Shown here piece after piece: positions 51,184 through 59,931 of a DNA stretch of 64,000 bases. Made by a program: the position numbers and the translations under genes. Each line of letters begins with the position of its first letter. The first letter of the stretch is position 1. The stretch is from Contendibacter sp031732755 (GTDB taxonomy: Bacteria; Pseudomonadota; Gammaproteobacteria; Competibacterales; Competibacteraceae). The notes beneath the pieces were generated by a model. It was not told the DNA's origin. It worked only from the letters and a program-made list of their open reading frames with translations, and did no database searches. The DNA lies in assembly GCA_031732755.1 (NCBI GenBank), contig JAVMKI010000059.1:35221-99220 (forward strand), in the 5' to 3' direction.

Positions 51184-53484
51184 ATGAATCCGCTCGACGA
51201 CGCCTTGGTCGCCCTGGAACGGGTGACCGGCTACCGGCCGGTCAAGACCGGCGACGGCTACAAAGCCCGCTGTCCCTGCCACGAGGACCGCAACCCCTCG
51301 CTGTCGGTCAAGATGAACGGCCGGCTGCTGCTGCACTGCTTCGCCGGCTGCAGCTACGACCGCATCGTGGCCGCTCTCGATCTCGCCCCGGAACCGCCAC
51401 CCGGCCGGCGGGAACTCGTGGCGACTTATAGCTACCGCGACGCCGCCGGGGTCGAGGTTCGCCAGAAGATCCGCTACGCGCCCAAGGACTTTCGCATCCG
51501 CCATCGCGGCGAAGACGGCGCGTGGGTCTATAAAGCCGGTCCCGGCCCGGCCGTGCTCTATCGCTTGCCGGAACTGCGCCAGGCCATCGCCGTGGGGGCG
51601 ACGGTGTTCGTGGTGGAAGGCGAGAAGGACTGCGACCGGCTGGCGGCGGGCGGCCTAGCCGCCACCACCAACATCGAAGGGGCTGCCCAGTCCAACCAGA
51701 AGCCGAAATGGCGGGCGGCGTACACCGCCCAACTCGCCGGGGCCGCCCGCGTGGTGCTGCTGCCCGACCACGACGAGCCCGGACGGGCGCACATGGCCGC
51801 CATCGCTCAGGCGTTGCAGGGCCAGGTCGGCGAGGTGCGGCTGCTGGAACTGCCCGGACTGCCGGCCAAGGGCGACGTATCCGACTGGCTGAACCAGGGT
51901 CACACCGTGGCCGAACTGCAGGCGCTGGCCGCCACCGCGCCGGCGTTCCCGCCCCCACCCGACTCCACGCCCACGCCGGTGGGCCTGGACCCACCGACCG
52001 AACCGGTCGAAGCCGTTTACTGCCCGCCGACCGTCAGCCCCTGCACGCACTTGGCGAACTCCCACCGGATTCGCCACTACTACCAGGGCCAGATCTGGTA
52101 TGCGCTGGGTCTGGGCTGGATCCTGTGGACCGGTCGGTTCTGGCGACCCGATCCCACCGGCGAAGACGCGCTGGCGACCGGGTTCGTCGGCGGCCTCTCG
52201 CGCCGCATCGCCCAGGAAGCCGCTACCCTCGCCCGCCGCGCCGCCGCCGATCCCGATCCCGATCGGCGCCAGGCGCTGATGGCCCAGGCCGAGGCCCTGC
52301 TGAAATGGGCGGTGCAGTCCGAGCACGAGCGCACCATCGCCGCAGGCCTCAAGCTGTCGAAACACGCCCTGCTGACCGACTACGGCGCCCTCAACGCCGA
52401 TCCCTGGTTGTTCAACGTCCAGAACGGCACTCTCGACCTGCGCACCGGCGCCTTGCGCCCCCACGATCCCGCCGACCTTATCACCTTCCTGGCTCCCGTC
52501 ATTTACGATTCGTCCGCCGGGTGTCCAACCTGGGAACGCTTCCTGTTCGAGATCTTCGCCGGTGATCAGGACCTAGTGGCGTTCATCCAGCGCGCGGTCG
52601 GCTGGTCGCTAACCGGCGTGGTCAAGGAACGCGCCCTGTTCTTCCTGTACGGCGATACCGGCAAGAATGGGAAAACGACCATGGTGGAAACCATCATGAA
52701 GCTGGTCGGCAACTGTGGCGAATCCAGCTATGGCTATGGCCGCAAAGTCGGCGCGGACACTTTCATGAAGTCCCGAAACTCCGAGGACAACCAGCGTAAG
52801 GCGGCCACGCTGGCCGGTCCGCGCTTCGTCTGCACCAGCGAGGTGGATGAAGAACACCGGCTGAACGAACAGTTGATCAAGGACATCACCGGCGGCGATA
52901 CCCTCGAAGGGCGGCGGCTCTATCAGGAAGCCTTCACCTTCAAACCGCAGTTCAAACCCTGGATGTACGGCAATCACAAGCCGGAAATCCGGGGTACCGA
53001 CGACGCCATCTGGTCGCGGGTGCGCCTGGTGCCCTTCGAGGTGAGTTTCAAGGACCGCGAAGACCTCGATCTGGCCGACAAACTGGAAGCCGAACTCTCC
53101 GGCATCCTCAACTGGGCCATCGAAGGCTGCCTGGACTGGCAACGCCACGGCCTGCAACCCCCGCCCAAGGTCCAGGCTGCCACCCAGGCCTACCGCGAAG
53201 AAATGGACGTGTTCGGCCCGTTCATCCGGGAATGTTGCGTCGTTCACCGGAACGCCGAGGTGTGGGCGAACGATCTATGGAACGCTTACCGGGCTTGGTG
53301 CGCAGAGGCCGGCGTCAGGGAGCAAAGTCAAACGAAGTTGGGTAATTACTTGACTTCAAAAGGATTTGTCAAAGAAGGAAGCCATAGGGTGAAACGGATT
53401 GGCATTGGTCTTTCGCCCAGGACTTCTACCGGTGATCGCGACAGTTGCGACAGTTGCGACACTAAGTCGGAAAAATCCCCATAG
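51184..53484 (+). CDS. P4-type primase-helicase (CHC2 zinc finger, Toprim, D5/SF3)
   Basis: The 766-residue protein has a zinc finger with C30, H33, C52 and C56 (ARCPCHEDRNPSLSV, LHCFAGC). A Toprim domain follows (VFVVEGEKDCDRLAA, LLPDHDEPGRAH), then a D5_N region and an SF3 helicase with Walker A FLYGDTGKNGKTT near residue 490. It primes and unwinds DNA for plasmid or phage replication. ATG 51184 has GGGAG five bases upstream. The C-terminal residues DRDSCDSCDT are encoded by a tandem repeat that forms one arm of a large inverted repeat. Confidence 0.92.
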   Translation: MNPLDDALVALERVTGYRPVKTGDGYKARCPCHEDRNPSLSVKMNGRLLLHCFAGCSYDRIVAALDLAPEPPPGRRELVATYSYRDAAGVEVRQKIRYAPKDFRIRHRGEDGAWVYKAGPGPAVLYRLPELRQAIAVGATVFVVEGEKDCDRLAAGGLAATTNIEGAAQSNQKPKWRAAYTAQLAGAARVVLLPDHDEPGRAHMAAIAQALQGQVGEVRLLELPGLPAKGDVSDWLNQGHTVAELQALAATAPAFPPPPDSTPTPVGLDPPTEPVEAVYCPPTVSPCTHLANSHRIRHYYQGQIWYALGLGWILWTGRFWRPDPTGEDALATGFVGGLSRRIAQEAATLARRAAADPDPDRRQALMAQAEALLKWAVQSEHERTIAAGLKLSKHALLTDYGALNADPWLFNVQNGTLDLRTGALRPHDPADLITFLAPVIYDSSAGCPTWERFLFEIFAGDQDLVAFIQRAVGWSLTGVVKERALFFLYGDTGKNGKTTMVETIMKLVGNCGESSYGYGRKVGADTFMKSRNSEDNQRKAATLAGPRFVCTSEVDEEHRLNEQLIKDITGGDTLEGRRLYQEAFTFKPQFKPWMYGNHKPEIRGTDDAIWSRVRLVPFEVSFKDREDLDLADKLEAELSGILNWAIEGCLDWQRHGLQPPPKVQAATQAYREEMDVFGPFIRECCVVHRNAEVWANDLWNAYRAWCAEAGVREQSQTKLGNYLTSKGFVKEGSHRVKRIGIGLSPRTSTGDRDSCDSCDTKSEKSP

Positions 53485-53541
53485 GGGGTACTCTATAGGG
53501 ACTTTCCGGAACTACTGTCGCAACTGTCGCAACTATCGCAA
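53436..53541. repeat. Tandem repeat pair forming a large inverted repeat at the primase 3' end
   Basis: Left arm: three copies of GCGACAGTT-like units, 53438-53461. Right arm: the complementary units TGTCGCAACTGTCGCAAC, 53516-53540. The arms match at 23 of 24 positions. The loop of about 54 bp has two smaller dyads (CCCCATAGGGGG, CTCTATAGGGA). The left arm is coding; the right arm is beyond the stop. Possible roles are terminator, origin or regulator-binding site. Confidence 0.8.
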
Positions 53542-53588
53542 CCCCCAAAAACCAGGTCATGTTTTTTAGATGCTTCCTGATGACCCCG

Positions 53589-54116
53589 TTAAGGATGGGT
53601 TCCTGGGTTGTCTGTTTGCATTTGGCTCCGGGCCGCCTGGTATCCGGTTTGCCAGCCATGATGGTAGGCCAGCCACGATAGCCCTAGAAAAACCAGTAAA
53701 AACAAGGTCGCAACCACGCCAACCGCGAGGAATCGTTTTTTCCGGCATTGTGTATTTGGCTTTGTGGTCGGAACCGTAATATTCCGGGCTACCTCTCTGA
53801 GAACCTGTGGAAAGTCGCGCTGAAACTCGCGCCTGGCGTTTTCCATCGCCGCCTGGGCTGTGGCGTCAGCGACCTGCTTGAGGTTGCCGAGGGTTGCTGC
53901 GACCGATGTTTCCATATCCTGGCGGAAGTACTGCAAGGCCATGATGATCAGCCACAGGGCGTCGTTATCCCGCAGGTCGAGCGCCTCCCGAACCCGGTCG
54001 AGTTCCCGAAGTTCGCGGTCGCTGGGCGGCCGGCCCAGCAGTCGGGTGAAACTCACCATCCAGCGGGTCCGAAAATCCGGTGCGTCACGCGGAGCGGAGA
54101 GCGTTGGCGGGGTCAT
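53589..54116 (-). CDS. Membrane-anchored relaxosome-region protein (TraM-position)
   Basis: The 175-residue protein has a helical soluble part (SDRELRELDRVREALDLRDN, ALQYFRQDMETSVAATLGNL) and one C-terminal membrane helix (FLAVGVVATLFLLVFLGLSW). It lies third in a leftward set whose first two genes resemble IncP traK and traL; in IncP plasmids traM holds this position and promotes transfer. The start ATG 54116 overlaps the upstream gene by 32 bp. I do not recognise the family from sequence alone. Confidence 0.6.
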   Translation of the reverse strand: MTPPTLSAPRDAPDFRTRWMVSFTRLLGRPPSDRELRELDRVREALDLRDNDALWLIIMALQYFRQDMETSVAATLGNLKQVADATAQAAMENARREFQRDFPQVLREVARNITVPTTKPNTQCRKKRFLAVGVVATLFLLVFLGLSWLAYHHGWQTGYQAARSQMQTDNPGTHP

Positions 54117-54792
54117 GGAGAATGCGGGCGAACATCCGGGCGCAGGCATGGCGCCAGCGCGTCAACTCGGCCCGGTTGCCGAGTGGCAGATCGCGGGCGG
54201 CCTTGGCAATGGCCAAACGCCGGCCGAACAGATCGTCGCTGACCCGATCGGCCAGATCGGGAAAATCGAGCGTTTGCCCGCCGGCGCGTTCGAGGGTCTC
54301 CCGCAGGCGGGATTGGTTGTACAACTCGAATTTCGCGGGCTCGCCGAAGTAGAGATTGCGCACGACATGAACCGTCGCGTTTGGCAGGGCGTCCAGGAAC
54401 GGCTTGAGCAGTTCCAGGCTGTCCCGTTGGCGGTTGATCACCCAAAACGTCACCAGCGGGCGCCGGAGTTCGGACAGGGTGCTGTCGAGGGTGACGCCGT
54501 GAACGCTCACGCCGTGATTGTTGCGGGCGGCCGTGTTGATGATCACCGGATGATCGGGCTGGCTTTCGCAGCGATTGATCAGGGCGATCCAGCCATCCGC
54601 CTCGTCCAGATCGAGGGTGGCGGTTTCCACCTCATCCCGATAGCACATCCAGACATCGGGATTCGTGGTGTCCGTCTCCACCAGGAGTACGGTTTCGTCC
54701 AGCGATTGGAGGGAGTCGATCAACGCCATCGTCACGATGCTTTTGCCAACCCCGCCCTTGCTGCCGCCCACCAGGTAAATCGGTTTCGCCAT
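54085..54792 (-). CDS. traL: ParA-like ATPase of the relaxosome region (TraL/MobD-like)
   Basis: The 235-residue protein starts MAKPIYLVGGSKGGVGKSIV with a deviant Walker A and carries LLVETDTTNPDVWMCY as the second Asp motif. IncP TraL and MobD of related mobilisation systems are similar ParA relatives encoded next to oriT. It is distinct from the partition ATPase at 37.2 kb. ATG 54792 gives the family start; the longer frame adds a non-conserved leader. It follows the TraK-like gene on the same strand. Confidence 0.8.
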   Translation of the reverse strand: MAKPIYLVGGSKGGVGKSIVTMALIDSLQSLDETVLLVETDTTNPDVWMCYRDEVETATLDLDEADGWIALINRCESQPDHPVIINTAARNNHGVSVHGVTLDSTLSELRRPLVTFWVINRQRDSLELLKPFLDALPNATVHVVRNLYFGEPAKFELYNQSRLRETLERAGGQTLDFPDLADRVSDDLFGRRLAIAKAARDLPLGNRAELTRWRHACARMFARILHDPANALRSA

Positions 54793-54859
54793 GCTGTGGT
54801 CCTCCAAAGGATCGTGGCGCCACCTCGACGGATTGACGTCGGGCGTCACTGGTGAACCT

Positions 54860-55234
54860 CTAAATTTCGTCGGAATCCTCGCGGGGAATGAAGGTCCCCC
54901 GGCTCGCGGGCAACGGTGTTGGGATCGGCGGACGGGTCTCGCGTGGTTTCGGCCCCGGCGGCGGGTCAGGTTTAACCTTGGCCGGTTTCGCCGTCGTTCG
55001 ATGCAGGTAGGTTCTCAGCGTCGAGGCGGTGAGATGGAATCCTTCCTCGCGCAAGCTGGCAACGATGTCGTCCATCGAATAACCGCGCTTCAGCACGTTC
55101 AGAATCGACTTGGACAGCCGTTCGATCGCATCCCGCTTACCGAAGCGGGCTTTGTCGATTTTCGGCAGGGCGTCCAGTTTCGTCGCGATGCGTGCGATCT
55201 GTTCGAGCGTGTATTCCGGCGCGTGTTTTCCCAT
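54860..55234 (-). CDS. traK: TraK-like oriT-binding accessory protein
   Basis: The 124-residue protein has a helix-turn-helix-type segment (SILNVLKRGYSMDDIVASLR, then FHLTASTLRTYLHRTTAKP). It is close in pattern to IncP TraK, where GYS...I...L and a Tyr-Leu-Arg end are conserved. The tail is Pro- and Lys-rich. TraK wraps oriT DNA. The gene faces away from the traJ-traI pair, with the predicted oriT between, the same layout as RK2. Confidence 0.72.
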   Translation of the reverse strand: MGKHAPEYTLEQIARIATKLDALPKIDKARFGKRDAIERLSKSILNVLKRGYSMDDIVASLREEGFHLTASTLRTYLHRTTAKPAKVKPDPPPGPKPRETRPPIPTPLPASRGTFIPREDSDEI

Positions 55235-55556
55235 GAATCACCTGGTGATCACAAACGATCCGTCGCTCTTTCGATCCGGCGAGCCGCCTCGATGCGGTTT
55301 TGAATCGTCGAGACAGACGGTCCGCCATCCGGCGAATCGCCCAACCGGCATCGCCGTCATTAAAATAGATTTATAATAAATAAAAAACAATAGTTATGAT
55401 TCAATCCTGGCAATAATGGGTCGTCGGATTGGGACGGTTCATCGTGCGGAAGGAGTTGCCAGTCGTCATGTCGAACATCTCGGCGGCTTCCCCTGGCGGG
55501 TGTCCTCGTCGGGCGCGCAGGATGGCCCTTGTCGAACGTCGAACCCGGAGAACGTG
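55235..55556. other. oriT: Predicted origin of transfer (oriT) with nick site
   Basis: This divergent gap lies between the traK-like and traJ-like genes, the IncP position of oriT. ATCCTG at 55404-55409 matches the MOBP nick consensus YATCCTG|Y up to the cut, apart from A for Y before it and G after it. It is flanked by AT-rich DNA (55361-55400). An AT-rich motif at 55371-55393 is shared with other operon heads. The exact nick and the TraJ-binding repeat are unproven. Confidence 0.6.
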
Positions 55557-55877
55557 ATGCCCCAGACCCGGAAGGAAACCGAACCGCTGACCGAGCGCAT
55601 CGGCGTGCGGGTGACGGCCGGCGAAAAAGCCCGGCTGCGGGAAGATGCCGCGCTGGCCAGCCTGTCGGTATCGGAGCTGGTTCGGCGGCGGTATTTCGGA
55701 CAGCCGATCCTGGCCCGGGCCGACCAGGCGATGGTGCGCGAACTGCGTCGGCTGGGCGGCTTGCTCAAGCCCATACGCGCCGAGAGCGGCGGGACGCAAC
55801 CCCAGCAAACGGAAGAGGTCTTGCGCGCCGTCGTGGCCGCCATCGAACGCTTGAGCGATGATCGTCAAAAAGATTAA
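55557..55877 (+). CDS. traJ: TraJ/MobC-like ribbon-helix-helix relaxosome protein
   Basis: The 106-residue protein starts MPQTRKETEPLTERIGVRVT and has a ribbon-helix-helix fold (ERIGVRVTAGEKARLREDAA, LASLSVSELVRRRYFG) and a helical C-terminus. MobC/TraJ-type proteins bind oriT and load the relaxase. GGAG lies six bases before ATG 55557; the longer frame is not conserved. The stop overlaps the relaxase start by 20 bp, so the two are coupled. Confidence 0.8.
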   Translation: MPQTRKETEPLTERIGVRVTAGEKARLREDAALASLSVSELVRRRYFGQPILARADQAMVRELRRLGGLLKPIRAESGGTQPQQTEEVLRAVVAAIERLSDDRQKD

Positions 55878-57549
55878 AACGAATCCGCGCAGGATGCCGG
55901 GCAAGGCCGCGCGGGTGACCCGGCTGGTCGATTACATCGACGCTCCGGAAAACCGGCGGCAACAGGAGAAATGCGTGTATGCGGGCGCGCGCAATTGCCT
56001 GTGCGCGAGCCGCGCCGGCCAAAAGGCCGAAATGATCGCCCTGGCTCAGGAGGCGGTCGCCAGCAGGAATCCGATTCAGCACTGGGTACTGAGTTGGCGG
56101 GAAAGCGAGCAACCGACTCCAGCGCAGTTGGAACAAGCGGTCGATCTGTTTCTCGACGAACTCGGGATGCGGGCGCATCAGGCGCTGTATGCGTTCCATG
56201 CCGATACCGACGATTTTCACCTGCATCTGGTGGTGAATCGCGTCCATCCCGAGACGCTGAAGGCGATCAAACCTAACGGGGGTTTCGATCTGGAGGCGGC
56301 GCATCGCGCCATCGCCCGGATCGAACATGTCCAGGGGTGGGAACGCGAACCGAACGGGCGCTATCGGGTGTCGGCCACCGGGGAACTGGTCCGCGAGTCG
56401 CGCCGACGGGAACCGGGACCGGGATCCAAGGCGCGTGATCTGGAAGCGCGCACCGGAACGAGGTCAGCCGAGGGGATCGCTCTCGCGGAGGGCGCGCCGC
56501 TGTTGCGGAGGGCGACCGGTTGGGCCGACCTGCACCAAGGACTGGCGGCGCGGGGCCTGCGGCTGGAACCGCGGGGGAGGGGAGCGGTGTTGTGGGTCGG
56601 GGAGATCGCGGTCAAGGTCTCCCGCCTCGGGCACGAGTGCGGGCTGGGGGCGTTGCGCCAACGCCTGGGCGCATATCGTCCGGCCGAATCGGACCTCCCA
56701 CCGGGCGAGCGTGTGCTGGAATCGGTCCAGTCGGACCGGCCTGAAAAGTCGGCGTACCGCAGGGAACGCCAGAACGATCACCGGGCGAAAGCGCAGGACC
56801 TGGCAGCGCTCCGGCGGCGCCAGCAGGCGGAACGGCAGGCCTTGCGCGATCGGCATCGCGAGGCGCGCCATCACTGGCTGCGCGGCTCGTGGCAAGGTCG
56901 CGGCCTGCAATTGAACGCCTTGCGCAGCGCGCTCGCCACCCTCCAGGCCGGCGAGCGGGTAGCCTTGCGGGACCGGCACGGCCAGGAACGGGCCGCGCTG
57001 CGCCAGCGGCATCCACGCTTTCCCGACGACGAAGAATGGCGGCGCGAACGGCGCGACGCCGACTCGAGTGCCCCCGAGGGCAGTCGGCGGAGCGAACCCC
57101 CGGGCCTCTCGGCTGGCGGTCCGAGGGTGCCGGTGTCGGCTGGCGGCGAGGCGCCACCAGCCGGACAGGCCCCCGGCGCCCGGCCTGCCGTTTCCGTCGG
57201 CGTATCGGCCACCGAGATTTATCGGCGACATTTCCAGGATATCCGGGGCCGGGAAGGCAGCGCGCTCGACCGGTCGCGCGTGGATGCGATGATCGCCGTG
57301 CGGCTGCGAATCACCGGGCATTCCCGCGACGACATGATCGCCACCCTGGCGAACGGCGCGCCGACGCTCTGGGAGGGGGATGACGAACGGCATTGGCCGA
57401 CATACGCGGCGCGCGCCGTTCGCTATGCCTTCGGACCGGCCGGCGACCGGGAAGTCGAGCGCCTGGCGCGGTATCGGGAATCGTGGCGGGCGTTGGAAAG
57501 CCGGCCGCTCCAGCGCTGGCCGAGCGAACCGGGGCCATCCTGGCGTTAG
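55858..57549 (+). CDS. traI: MOBP-family conjugative relaxase (TraI-like)
   Basis: The 563-residue protein has a candidate catalytic Tyr in RLVDYIDAP (Y26). The second motif is near QHWVLSWRESEQP, and the metal-binding histidines lie in FHADTDDFHLHLVVNRVHP (H114, H121, H123). The pattern matches IncP TraI-like MOBP relaxases, which nick oriT and stay bound to the 5' end. The middle is very Arg-rich. The C-terminal domain (TEIYRRHFQDIRGREGSALD) is of the type common in plasmid relaxases. It sits next to the oriT, facing away. Confidence 0.9.
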   Translation: MIVKKIKTNPRRMPGKAARVTRLVDYIDAPENRRQQEKCVYAGARNCLCASRAGQKAEMIALAQEAVASRNPIQHWVLSWRESEQPTPAQLEQAVDLFLDELGMRAHQALYAFHADTDDFHLHLVVNRVHPETLKAIKPNGGFDLEAAHRAIARIEHVQGWEREPNGRYRVSATGELVRESRRREPGPGSKARDLEARTGTRSAEGIALAEGAPLLRRATGWADLHQGLAARGLRLEPRGRGAVLWVGEIAVKVSRLGHECGLGALRQRLGAYRPAESDLPPGERVLESVQSDRPEKSAYRRERQNDHRAKAQDLAALRRRQQAERQALRDRHREARHHWLRGSWQGRGLQLNALRSALATLQAGERVALRDRHGQERAALRQRHPRFPDDEEWRRERRDADSSAPEGSRRSEPPGLSAGGPRVPVSAGGEAPPAGQAPGARPAVSVGVSATEIYRRHFQDIRGREGSALDRSRVDAMIAVRLRITGHSRDDMIATLANGAPTLWEGDDERHWPTYAARAVRYAFGPAGDREVERLARYRESWRALESRPLQRWPSEPGPSWR

Positions 57550-57633
57550 CATTCGGTTTGCAAAACAGGAATCAGCATTCTATAGTAGTCATCAGTAAAT
57601 AATGTTTTTTATAATTAATAGAGCAATAGTTTA

Positions 57634-58167
57634 ATGCCAACCGGCACCTCGATTCTGGAGGCGTTCAGCCAGAGCTATCCGGGCCTGATCCGGTTGCTCA
57701 CCGTGGTGGCGTACCTGCTGGGGATGTGGGCCGGCGGGTCGGCGTTGCTCAAGCTGTGGCGACGCCAGCGCTACGAGCCGGACGCGACCGCCGGTGGCAT
57801 CGCACTGCGGCTGCTGACGTGCGCGGTGTTCCTGTATCTGCCCGCCGCCATCGCCAGCGGCCAGGCCACCGTGTTCGGGGAACCCACGATTCTGAGCTAC
57901 ACCCCCGGTTCGGCGCTGTCGGCCAGCGGCCAGATCGTGGTGCGGACGGTGTTGGGTTTCGTCCAGATCGTCGGGCTGTGGGCCTTCCTGTGGGGGTTCC
58001 TGCTCCTGAACCGCGCCCATGCGCGCGGGGCTTACGAGCCCGGGCTGGGCGCGAAGGGAGCGACCCACATCGTGGGCGGCATTTTGGCCATGAACGGCGT
58101 CGCCACCCTCAAGATGGCGGCGGAGACCTTCGGATTGCAGGCGCTGCTGCAGTACCTCATCGAGTGA
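57634..58167 (+). CDS. traQ: T4BSS inner-membrane protein IcmC/DotE (TraQ-like)
   Basis: The 177-residue protein has four hydrophobic segments (LIRLLTVVAYLLGMWAGGSA, GIALRLLTCAVFLYLPAAIA, FVQIVGLWAFLWGFLLL, THIVGGILAMNGVATLKMAA). The last, with GGILAMN, is typical of IcmC/DotE. The role is in the inner-membrane part of the channel. It starts the run icmC-icmD-icmJ-dotO, which follows Legionella and R64 (traQ-R-T-U). AT-rich promoter DNA precedes it. Confidence 0.8.
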   Translation: MPTGTSILEAFSQSYPGLIRLLTVVAYLLGMWAGGSALLKLWRRQRYEPDATAGGIALRLLTCAVFLYLPAAIASGQATVFGEPTILSYTPGSALSASGQIVVRTVLGFVQIVGLWAFLWGFLLLNRAHARGAYEPGLGAKGATHIVGGILAMNGVATLKMAAETFGLQALLQYLIE

Positions 58168-58195
58168 GTGGAGCGATTGCGTGGAGGATCTGAAC

Positions 58196-58606
58196 ATGAG
58201 CGAGATCACGACGTGGAAACGGTGGCGACCGGTGGGCCGGATCGTTGCCGGCATCACCCTGGGTGCGGGGGTGGTGGGGGCATTCCTGGGCGGTGGACCG
58301 GCCCTGGCGGACACCGCCGGCGATATCGGCGCCCACCTGGCGACTCAGGGCGAAAACATCGGCAAGGCGATCTCCGTGCTGTTTTACCTGGGCGGGATGG
58401 CTGCCGGGGGCGGGGCGTTCATGAAGCTCAAGGCGAACCGCGATAACCCGCAACAGCACCCGCTGTCGCACGCGGTGGTCCTGGGGCTGGTGGCGGCCGG
58501 CCTGCTGTTTCTGCCCGAGACGTTCCAGACCACGGGCGATACGGTCTATCAAACCGGCGCCGCCAAGAATCAAATCCAGGGCACCACGGCCATCGGCGGC
58601 GGTTGA
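58196..58606 (+). CDS. traR: T4BSS membrane protein IcmD/DotP (TraR-like)
   Basis: The 136-residue protein has a first helix that may act as signal (VGRIVAGITLGAGVVGAFLG, then ALADTAGDIG) and two more segments (ISVLFYLGGMAAGGGAFMKL, AVVLGLVAAGLLFLPETF). The sequence ANRDNPQQHPLSHAV between them is the conserved loop of IcmD/DotP. GGAGG precedes ATG 58196. It follows the IcmC gene by 28 bp. Confidence 0.82.
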   Translation: MSEITTWKRWRPVGRIVAGITLGAGVVGAFLGGGPALADTAGDIGAHLATQGENIGKAISVLFYLGGMAAGGGAFMKLKANRDNPQQHPLSHAVVLGLVAAGLLFLPETFQTTGDTVYQTGAAKNQIQGTTAIGGG

Positions 58607-58613
58607 GGCCGGG

Positions 58614-59180
58614 ATGGCGGATCGGATCGAGCCTTCGTTGATCGGGCGCTGGCTCGCGCCAGCCGGCGAGCTGGGGGCGTTCGCGCCGACGCCGGCGGCG
58701 ATTTGCGGCGGTTGCGGTCTGGGCGTCGGTCGAACGGCGAGCCTGGTTCGAGAACCCGGTTCCGGCACGGCGCTGTGCCCGATCTGCCGGCTGGGCCGGG
58801 ATCCGGCGACCCCACCGGGGGCGCTGGTGCTGGCCTGGTTGCCGGAATTCGCCCAGGGCGAGCTGAATCGGCTGTACACCACCCTGACCCTGGATCTGCT
58901 GCGCGCGCGCCAGACTGGCCGGGAAGCGGGCGCCGGGATCCACTGGCGCGGCGAATTGATGGACGGTCTGTACGCCCGCGCCTGGAGCACCCAGCGCCAT
59001 CTGCCCTGGACCCAGCATCTCTCCCTGCTCCGGGATACGCTGCTGGCCCTGCCGGATTCCGAACGGGCGTCCGCCCTCCCGGTGCTGGCCGGTTTGCGTT
59101 ACTTGCCCAACCCCCGGCATCCCCCGCTGGGGGTATTTTTTCGCCGGTTACTGACCGAACTCGCCGCAGCCGCCGATTGA
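58614..59180 (+). CDS. traT: T4BSS zinc protein IcmJ/DotN (TraT-like)
   Basis: The 188-residue cytoplasmic protein has two CxxC pairs (C31/C34 in ICGGCGL, C55/C58 in LCPICRL) that should bind zinc, followed by the conserved ALVLAWLPEFAQGELNRLYT block. IcmJ/DotN joins the DotL-DotM coupling complex. It starts 7 bp after the IcmD gene. In other systems dotO follows directly; here a toxin-antitoxin pair separates them. Confidence 0.83.
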   Translation: MADRIEPSLIGRWLAPAGELGAFAPTPAAICGGCGLGVGRTASLVREPGSGTALCPICRLGRDPATPPGALVLAWLPEFAQGELNRLYTTLTLDLLRARQTGREAGAGIHWRGELMDGLYARAWSTQRHLPWTQHLSLLRDTLLALPDSERASALPVLAGLRYLPNPRHPPLGVFFRRLLTELAAAAD

Positions 59181-59362
59181 AGCGAAGTCATCGAGAGGAA
59201 AGGCAAGGTAAAGGCAAAGTAGGGTGACTTTGGTCGCGGGGGTTCGTCAGGCGGTGTAAAATTCAAGCCTATTCGCCACAAACCCGTGGGAAACGCACCC
59301 TGTCAACACCCCACAGATTCATTCCCACGTGGACTAGGACCGCAGGGCGGCGATGGTGGCGA

Positions 59363-59384
59363 AGTACGTTATATTCAGTACGTT
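59363..59384. promoter_or_regulatory. Direct-repeat operator ahead of the toxin-antitoxin pair
   Basis: AGTACGTT occurs twice (59363 and 59377), 14 bp apart, about 70 bp before the antitoxin start. It is a candidate binding site for the antitoxin. Confidence 0.5.
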
Positions 59385-59453
59385 TCGGGTAGTCTATCTG
59401 GACTGCGTCCCCATGTCCGACAGACTCCTGGCGCGAACCGGAGGACTCTAACG

Positions 59454-59633
59454 ATGTTGACCGCGAAAGAAACGGCCAAACAGGTTATCGACCGCTTGCC
59501 CGAGCAGGCGACGTGGGACGATATCCTATACGAGCTGTACGTCAAGCAGAAGATCGAGGCGGGCTTGGTCGCCGCCGCCCAGGGCAAAACGGTCGCCCAC
59601 GAGGACGCCAAACGGCGCTTGCTGGATGGCTGA
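59454..59633 (+). CDS. Small antitoxin of a RelE/ParE pair
   Basis: The 59-residue protein starts MLTAKETAKQVIDRLPEQAT, with WDDILYELYVKQKIEAGLVA as its helical centre and a short tail. This pattern is common for antitoxins of RelE/ParE toxins. GGAGG lies before ATG 59454. The stop overlaps the toxin start by eight bases. Confidence 0.8.
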   Translation: MLTAKETAKQVIDRLPEQATWDDILYELYVKQKIEAGLVAAAQGKTVAHEDAKRRLLDG

Positions 59634-59931
59634 GGTACGTTGGGCGGAACCCGCTCTGGCTGATTTGGCGCTGCGGCGGGATTACTTGGGCCAGCATTCC
59701 CCCATCGCCGCGCGGCGTTTCGTCGGACAGTGTTTTGAGAGCGCCGGGATGCTGGCGCAATTTCCACGACGGGGTCGAACAGTGCCCGAAGCGGGGCGCG
59801 ACGACATTCGGGAGTTGATCGTCCAGGGCCACCGGTTGATTTATTGGACAGACGGCGACCGGGTCACCATGCTGGCGGTTGTCCACGGCCGGCGCGACTT
59901 CGACCGGATTAGTCCGAAACCGTGGGAGTAA
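59626..59931 (+). CDS. RelE/ParE-family toxin
   Basis: The 101-residue protein starts MAEVRWAEPALADLALRRDY and continues through FVGQCFESAGMLAQFPRRGR, DIRELIVQGHRLIYW and VTMLAVVHGRRDF, the complete ParE/RelE fold. It blocks translation or gyrase when free of antitoxin. The pair interrupts the T4SS operon between icmJ and dotO and should help keep the plasmid in the population. Confidence 0.88.
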   Translation: MAEVRWAEPALADLALRRDYLGQHSPIAARRFVGQCFESAGMLAQFPRRGRTVPEAGRDDIRELIVQGHRLIYWTDGDRVTMLAVVHGRRDFDRISPKPWE

